From positions 1-19,463 of the forward strand of contig JAJKFJ010024118.1 in the NCBI GenBank assembly GCA_027382625.1: DNA of 19,463 bases, written 5' to 3'. Shown piece by piece: positions 1 through 7,900 of the stretch. Each line of letters starts with the position of its first letter. Position 1 is the stretch's first letter. The stretch comes from Tetmemena sp. SeJ-2015 (taxonomy: Eukaryota > Ciliophora > Spirotrichea > Sporadotrichida > Oxytrichidae). Under the pieces are notes generated by a model, which was not told the DNA's origin, made no database searches, and worked only from the letters and a program-made list of their open reading frames with translations. The translations under genes and the position numbers were made by a program.

Positions 1-300
1 CCGGCAGCTCACGCCCTCAGTCAGGGAGGGTTTGAACGGCAGGGATTCCTATTGCCCTGTGCAGTGAGTGGCAACGCCCGAGTCCTCTTGTGGCGATCGG
101 TAGTGACCCCCCTGGTCAGTGATGCCTTAGAGAGTACCAGTGAAGCTTGGGAGGGAGAGCGGCTCCTTGATGGACTTGAGTCCCCATATTTAAGAGTGTA
201 GAGGTATAGATTAGTACTAGATAAGCAAATCAAATATATATTAAATATCTCGCTAATTCACTCTAACTTAATCGTCTTCTGCAAGACATATTTAATAGTG
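1..300. repeat. GC-rich dispersed repeat, copy 1 (cut by window edge)
   Basis: The first ~200 bases are much more GC-rich than their surroundings and align with about 15707-15961. Shared blocks include ctcacgccctcag, tgtgcagtgagtggcaac and gtcctcttgtg. Similarity continues more weakly into the AT-rich end (tttaata near 290 and near 15953). It lies downstream of the last visible segment of gene 3, and the second copy lies inside an IES of gene 2, so it is probably germline-limited repeated DNA. No coding frame was recognised in it. Confidence 0.75.
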
Positions 301-374
301 AGTATGAGCTGTATAATCTTGTCTTATCTCTATTGTTTGAGATTGGAATCTGATTATTCTTTTTTTATGCTCAA

Positions 375-430
375 ATGTTTTATTTTATTTTATTTTATTT
401 TTTGTTTTATTTTATTTATTTTATTTATGA
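375..430. repeat. (ATTTT)n simple sequence
   Basis: A run of near-perfect ttttatttta units directly beyond the last visible exon of gene 3. It probably lies in the second intron of gene 3 or in the next IES. Confidence 0.8.
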
Positions 431-442
431 GAAATATTCTTA

Positions 443-2928
443 CAGCTTCCGACGACCGAACATCCACGAACACAGTTTGATTTTTGGCCCTCTACACTTG
501 TGCAAGTATAGCCCAATATTGCGTAGCACTAAGTCTAGTCACAGCCTCCTGTGTCCGTATCGCATTCAAACCTCTAGTTGTAAATTATATTAAGGATGCA
601 GGAATTAAGAATAGGATTATATTTATAATATAATCACTTTAGTAATTGGCCAAATACAAATAAACCTAGAACATTTGAGTAGAGCTTACTATAGAAGCAT
701 GCAACTTCAAATTTCTCTATTTTAAATGAAGAGAATGATGCTAGCTTTAATTTTTAAATGAAACTATCTTTGTTTCTCTTTTATTCTCGTATGTAAATAA
801 GCAATCTATTTTTCACACTTGATAGAGATTATTTTAAGAGAGCCAAGAATGATTAAAGAGAATTATTAAAATTTTGAATATAGAAAATGATCGAGCTCTT
901 AAATATAAAAGAAAGAGAATGCACGAATATCCTAAGTATAACTTTCATTATATGAAACTGTAAAGTATAGGATGAACAAGAATGAAGAATTGAGAGTTGG
1001 TATCATGTAAAATGAATGCTTTCCAAGGCTGATATCTAGTGGTTTTGATGAGCGGCTCATTTTAGTTAATTAAAATTCAATTAGTTCATATTTGATTGAA
1101 AACCACATTTATTGCAGAAATTGATTTTAGTTCATAATCATCTAGACTAAATTTAATTAAAAAAAAGTACGCCATAATTGACCAACTGTTTGAATGTTCA
1201 ATTTTTAAATTATAGAAAACGAACTGGGAGAGATCATCAGATTTCTTCTATGTATAATCATACTTGATAAAATCAGATGTATATTAGCTCCAATTAGAGT
1301 GAAAGCAGTCCACATAGTTTTCCTTCTCAGCTTTTGATTTAGTCAAATAATTGGAGAAGATATTTACTACGGATGGTAATCACTTCATTCAGTTGATGAC
1401 ATGAAGGAAGCAGAAACAGATGCTCATTTTGAGTGAGATTGGTAAAGAATAGACACGCTTGTAAATATGTTCTCACTTCTGCTTTAGATGATTTATGCTT
1501 GTTAAATTTAATTCCTAACAACAATTTAGACTGATTTAAGTTAGTTCACATCTGTAGTATCAAGTCTGATTATAGATAGAGTTCTTATGAATTCTACCAG
1601 TTTGGCTTTATATTAATTCCAAATGTACATTAAAACATTTAATCAATTATTGAGAAATTTTTAAAAATTAGATGAGTCCGAGACGCTTAAGTACAAACTA
1701 ATCTCTGCCTTTAATCTGGGCTGCAATCAAATCTGAACTAGAATTGAATTCTTATTTAAAAAAAAAAAACAGCCATGCATCAAAGCCACTAGAGCCCGCG
1801 AAATTATTCATTTTAAATTACCAATTTATAGATTCTTCATTTTTATTAATTCTAAAATTAGATGATTGAGTTCTTAATTAACAGAAGAAGAAGAAGTTCA
1901 ACAAAATAAGGGGAATTTAAAATTAAAACTAATATTAAAATTCCATAGTTAAGATATTTTATAATAATGATTGATTGATTTATAATTAAAAATTTCCAGC
2001 TACCCTAAAAAAAATTTTAATTTTTTATGTAGCAATAGTTAATTAGTACATTTTTATTTAGCCCGATATTGGAAGATCTTTAAATAGGTATAATAAAACT
2101 GTTTAACAATTTAGCAAATAGAAATTTTATCAATAAAAATAGGCACATAACTTAACAATCAGGATAAATTTTGATAAAAATCACTTTTAAAAATAAAATT
2201 TTTTTTCAATTTTAAATGTAATATGAATGAAATTTTCAACTCCTAAAATTAATTTATAGACAGGGATTATATTCCTCTCCTTCTTGCCACATATTGTCTA
2301 TAAATATGAGAAAGCTTTGGGATTCTTACCAGACACATAGTTGTGGCATTCACTGTTCACAAATCCAAGAATTTTTTATTTTAAAAAAACTCCTTATGTT
2401 ATAATAAATAATATAAAATGATCAAAATAATAATTAAATTGAATAAGGATATTATTAGATCAATCATTTGTAAATGATTTAAATTATATACATTTTATTG
2501 GAAATGAATTATTATTTGTTCAATATTTTTTCCTTACAAATCTATCTTATTTAAAGCCCTTAAAGATTTGAATTTTAAGCTGGTCGATATTTAAGATTCT
2601 TAAATGCTTATTCCTCTTTTATTTAATTTTTAATTTAAACTAAAAGCTTTGCATGAGAACACATTTTCTATAGAAATGACTGAAATCTACACTGCTACCT
2701 CTTTAATTACGATTTATTTGACTTTCAAATATCTTCTATTTTCCATTACAAAATATCCTATATTAATAAATCAAACCTTTATATATTTTTTTTTATTAAT
2801 TAAATGGCAATAAAAATCTTGTAAATTAAACCTTTGTTCATTAGGGTAAAAAATTAAAGATTCTTTATATCTTAAATTAAAAAAAGAAACTTTAGCCCTA
2901 GCAAAGCTGCAAAATTGACAGCCTTCAT
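443..2928 (-). CDS. Gene 3 (partial): secreted Cys-rich protein, germline form with IESs
   Basis: This is the 5' part of a third paralogue of genes 1 and 2. Segments on the minus strand are 2928-2884 (ATG and signal peptide MKAVNFAALLGLKFLGFVNS), 2371-2271 (ECHNYVS, a 32-nt intron, then DNMWQEGEE) and 567-443. The last reads ECDTDTGGCDQTQCYA and on to GQKSNCVRGCSVVGS. The two inserts are bounded by pointers AAGAA and ATTC (plus-strand notation). Joining at these keeps frame and restores the GEECDTDTGGCDQT core shared with gene 1. Cleavage is expected before ECH. At 443 a GTAAG donor begins intron 2, in the same phase and position as in the paralogues. The remaining exons (stalk and YHYH domain, if present) are not seen between 443 and 1. 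Start chosen as the only ATG giving a signal peptide in frame. Function unknown. Confidence 0.72.
564..2270 (-). other. IES 2 of gene 3 (pointer ATTC)
   Basis: A 1,707-bp AT-rich insert between copies of ATTC at 564-567 and 2271-2274. Removing it joins QEGEE to CDTDTGG in frame. It has no GT..AG at the ends. No gene was recognised inside it. Confidence 0.75.
2298..2329 (-). other. Intron 1 of gene 3 (32 nt)
   Basis: GTAAG donor and TATAG acceptor, phase 1, between YVS and DNMW. Same position as intron 1 in genes 1 and 2. Confidence 0.85.
2367..2883 (-). other. IES 1 of gene 3 (pointer AAGAA)
   Basis: A 517-bp insert within the signal peptide, between AAGAA at 2367-2371 and 2884-2888. Joining gives GLKFLGFVNS. 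Genes 1 and 2 have inserts of similar size at the corresponding place. Confidence 0.65.
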
Positions 2929-4913
2929 ACAAGCTCTTTGTAAGGAATCACGCTTCTGCGTAAACATCCAATATAACGAATAGATAATATAGCTGAATAT
3001 TATAGAAATTATGATAAATATTTTTAAAATGCGAAGTATAAAAAGGATTGCAGATCCCTCCATTTTTTCTCAATTATTTAAAACATATATTCAAAGTATT
3101 TATTGTAACTCTAAGTATGATAATAGACAAATATAAATTCTATTTAACTTTATTCATGCTGATCTAAAATATTGAATTGAGATTTTTCATATAAACATCA
3201 TCTTTAATTTAAGGATAAATTTATTTCTTTAAATTAGTATGATTATCTTCAACCTCATATTTTAATTTCTATCAAAATCTAAATATTTTAATAATTTTAT
3301 GAAATGAAAGTCCATTAAAAATATTAATAAAACTGACTCAGATACCACTTTATTCAATTCAAATTAAAAGAGGGAAGGAAGTATTAAAACAATTTGCAAT
3401 TAAGATTTGAGTAACCTGGAAAGAATATTCTAGCTAACTTTACTTAGCCAAAATAATGGAAATTAGAATTTCTCGGATCAAAGATTTCTAAATTATTTAA
3501 TTTCGACAATATATTTTAAATTTGGTATGAATTTATTATAAACTTAATTTTGATCACATTCATTTAAAAATAAATAATTTATTGCTTAAATTTAAATGAT
3601 CATAGTGGGGTATGAGATTTATTTCCCACTACTTATCTTAAGGCAATGCAAGAAAGGAGAGAAGCAGCAAAAGTATGCTAAGCATTTTAAAATTTTACAA
3701 TGAAGAATGAAAAACAGCAAAAAAAGCACAAAAATAATTATATAAAAAATTAGGTAGTGTTCAAAGGTCCAATTGAAAAAGTCTGGTTTTAAAAAGTGTG
3801 AGAAAAGGCACCTTTTAAGAATTTACAGCTAAGTTATTTAATAAGATAATTTTTAAATAATCTATCTACACCTATATTATATAATTAATGACAGCTGTTT
3901 TAAATGCGTATTAATATTAAATTAATAATTTCTATTTATACTTTAATTTGTGCTTGCATTAAAAATTAAGAAATAATTTCTCATAATTTTCTCTCTTGAA
4001 ATTTTAAGAATAAATACAATTTATGTTTTAAATTAGCTTTAAAATGAGATAAATGTTATATAGAATCAGATTTTAAACCGTTCAAATACATATAATCTAA
4101 ATTTTACAAACTAATTTTAAGCAATTTATATTCCAAATATTATATATTATATAAATGCTTATTTCTATTTGCCTAACTAAATTCTTGTGGTATTCTTTTC
4201 TCTAATGCTCAATTATAAAATTGCTAAAGGGAAGTTAGATTTATATTTTGATAAATTAATTTGCTATATTGGAATATATTTATAATTAATTTATGTATCA
4301 ATTAATTTAATAGTTTTTTTGCCAAATTTTCATATAAAGCAGATGTTATTAAGGAATAGAAAAGGATAGCAAAAAAAAGAAACAAATCCTTATATATAAT
4401 AGCAGGCAATTATATTGCACAAATATTTCTGCTCCTAACCAAAATATTAAAATTAAAATAATTCCTGCCTATAAAATTTTATCTATTTTTAAGAAAAAAT
4501 TATTTTGAATTAAATAGTATATAAAAAGCTTATCATCATGAGATAACTATAACTTATATTCTTTGAATAAAGATGCAATAAATAAGCTAATTATAAATTA
4601 TTACCTTATATATAATTGAATTGTTATTTAATAAAGATTAAATATAGATTATCAAGTAGATTGCCTCTACTTTATTCTCATTGCACCAGTGAAGAAAAAA
4701 CCATTGTTTATTAAAACTTTCTCAATAATTAAGCTTCTGGTAAGTTATTTAATTCAATCATTATTTTATAAATATTATAACTGCAAATAGTTGAATTGGC
4801 GTTTATTTTTCAGAATTTATTATATACTAAAATAATATACAAATATATTTCTTCTTTCTATAGTTATCAAATACTTAGATCAATTAAAATCTTGAGATTT
4901 AGCTGAATGACGA
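2929..4913. other. AT-rich spacer between gene 1 and gene 3
   Basis: About 2 kb of AT-rich sequence with no segment resembling the paralogues and no convincing codon pattern. It must contain the 3' flank and telomere-addition site of gene 1 and the 5' flank of gene 3, but neither is marked by a recognisable signal. Confidence 0.6.
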
Positions 4914-7900
4914 TCAGATAAATTTCTTAATAATATAGAAGGCTGACAGCAAACCTAATATTAAGGACTGTTAAATGGTTTGCATGCTATTAGAAGTTTA
5001 AAGCCAGCTGGGTTCTGACGATTCCTCAAGGGATCTGCTGCTGCAGGTCCTTGGGTTTTTAGTGCACGCTAGTGATAATGAATATATTAGTTCGCAATTA
5101 AATTTTTAAAAGAAATTCAAATGAGCCTGTAGTCGTGGCAGGACCCCAACATCCGACTGTGTAGGGATAGAAGCTAGTGAGTGCGTAGTAATAGCTTCCA
5201 TTTATTGTTACTCCGTTACAAATATCGACATCACAAGGTTGCCATAGAGTGCCATCGGCCTTATATGGTCCTAGGATTCTATGTCCATCTTTAGCGATTC
5301 CCACCACTTTAAGAGTCTTTTAACTCTTATCGTCAATCTTTGAGGTTGCATAGGTGAAGGCATTTGCTTTACAAGCTGCGTTAGAGTTGCACAAGGATGC
5401 GGTTGTCAAAGTGCTCTTGAAGGTAGAGGACAAAGCACATGGTGAGAAACTGTGATATTTGAAAATGCCTTGGGAGGAGATGCTTCCCAGACATTGATCT
5501 AGGAGATTGGCTCCAGTCATTTTATTTGATGAAGAGAGTATGGCATCGTAGAGAGTTGCGGTGGAATAGCCAGAAAACAAAACTGCGCCGTTGGCCATAA
5601 CTCCCACCAGATTATCCTACATTCCAGATTTCTCAGTGAGGCCGATTGCGGCTTTGTTTGGAGATTTGGCCTAGGCTGAAAGTGCTGACCAGGTATTAGT
5701 GCACAAATCTTTGCTGATTTGAGCAGCTGAAAATTATTATGATTTTAAGTTGGCCAAGTCTACAACTTTTAAAATATATAAGAATATAAATTATCGAAAT
5801 TATGAATTAGTTTAATTTATAAATGTCACTTCTAAAATAAATTATAATTATGTATTTTTTATAATTTAAGTTTTAAATAAATTCCACATCGAATAAGACT
5901 TTAAAATCGACCTCATTTTAAACAATGATAGTACCTTGCGCCTGTTAGAAGCAATGGTCAGGCAGCGAGTTAGTCTGGATTCATTTATAATAACTTTTAG
6001 CTCTATTATCTTGTATCTTATTTTGAAAGATATACAAATTTATTAAATAAGAACTTTTTCAAATTTTAATGCAATATTAATATATAATTTTATATAATGA
6101 GACAAAAAATATTTGAATTTTATTTATTTAAATAGCTTTGATATTTTTATGATATTAGAAATTATATAAATGATTCTGACATAGGTCTTGTTGCTTTCAT
6201 TTGTGCAAGTAACTTTGAATTTTCTACTCCAACTGCACCCTCCTGAAGCATTAGTTAGGAGCCCATTCAATCACCTATTTTTAAACAAAATTTATTAATT
6301 TTAAAAAATAATAAATTTAATAGAAGAAACAATACTTAGAGTCAATAATTTCTTATTTTTTATATTGCTCAAACTAATAATTTAGAATTAATTAAGTTCT
6401 CGCTTAATTGAAATTAGTATATCATATTTTTGCATATATTAAAATAAGATATGAGGTGGCTCATATTCTATCATGAGACAACAGTTTTTTATTGAATAAG
6501 CCAATTATAGAATTAAACTTTTTTAAATATCCAATTTAAGAGGGTATATTGCAAGAAGTCATGCCTCTGCAAGTAACTGATGCTGCTTACATGAGGCGGA
6601 ATTCATTAACCGACTACGCTCTAGGATCAGTTTAGTTCATCAATGCAGCGAATTCCTTGCATTTATTCTCTAAATTAATTCACTTTTAGAGAATAAAGTT
6701 ATTTATAAATTAATAATTTATGAAAGTTATCTTTCTAAAGTGTTACAATAATCATTTGTAATACAGAATGATTTGAAATAATTTTTATGAGTATTCAGCT
6801 TATCAGGGACGGCTGTAGTTGTGGGAACTCTGGGATTGGCAGTAGTGGTCGGGGATTTAGTTGTGGTAGGCGCAGGAGTATTTTAAAATATTTAATTATA
6901 GAGAAAAATCTTTCAAATTTAAATTTTAAGTTAATTTATAAGCATATCTTAAAGTTTTATTAATATTTGAATTTTCCCTTGAATTAAAAAAATAATTTTA
7001 TCAATTAATTGCAGATGTTTTTATCATACAACTGATCTTATGTAATCTATTAACTCATTATTCCACAAAGAAGTTTTAGAAAGAAAATTTAAAATAATTT
7101 TCACTTCAAAGTTTGATAAGTTTTTATTCATTTTTTTAATGAGTTGTTGTTGGTGGTTTGGTTGTGGTTGATGTGGTTGTTTTTGTGGTGGTTTTGGTTG
7201 TGGTCGTCGTAGTAGTAGTAGTCCTCGTTGTTGTTGCAGTGGTAGTGGTTGGTGCTGCTGTGGTAGTGGTAGGTGCTCTCGTGGTTGTCGTAGGAGCTAC
7301 CGTTGTGGTGGTGGGAGCTGTTGTTGTAGTGGTTGGTAAAGCAGTGGTGGTTGTGGGTGCTAAAGTTGTGGTTGTTGGTGCAGATGTCGTAGTTGTAGGT
7401 GCCTCAGTTGTCGTTGTAGGCGCTACAGTTGTTGTTGTGGGCGCAAGGGTTGTAGTTGTAGGTGTCTCTGTAGTTGTAGGCGCGGCAGTTGTGGTTGTAG
7501 GTGTCTCTGTAGTTGTGGGCGCGACAGTGGTTGTTGTTGGTGCTGATGTCGTAGTTGTGGGTGCCTCAGTGGTGGTTGATGGTGCAGAAGTAGTGGTTGT
7601 TGGTGCCTCAGTTGTGGTAGTAGGAGCCTCAGTGGTGGTTGATGGTGCAGCAGTTGTAGTTACTGAGGCTACAGTTGTGGTTGAGGGCTCCATCGTAGTG
7701 GAAGTGGGAGCAGGCGTGGTGGATGCTGGGTCAGTGGTGGTTGTGACAGATGGGGTAGTTGCAAATGGATCAGGAGTTGTGGCTGCTGGATCAATTGTCG
7801 TCGAAGAAGCTTCGGTAGTTGAAGTTAAAACCTCAAACTTCTATTAATTCAAAATAATTAAACAAATCTTAAGAAAGTGATACATTTAAAACTTATTTAC

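Noticed and set aside
298..593. Plus-strand Phe/Ile-rich ORFs
   Set aside because: They cover the ATTTT simple repeat and the antisense of gene 3's Cys-rich exon.
7158..7847. Long plus-strand Val-rich open frame (229 codons)
   Set aside because: It is the antisense of the Thr/Pro stalk of gene 1 (ACA/ACC/ACT read backwards gives GTn).
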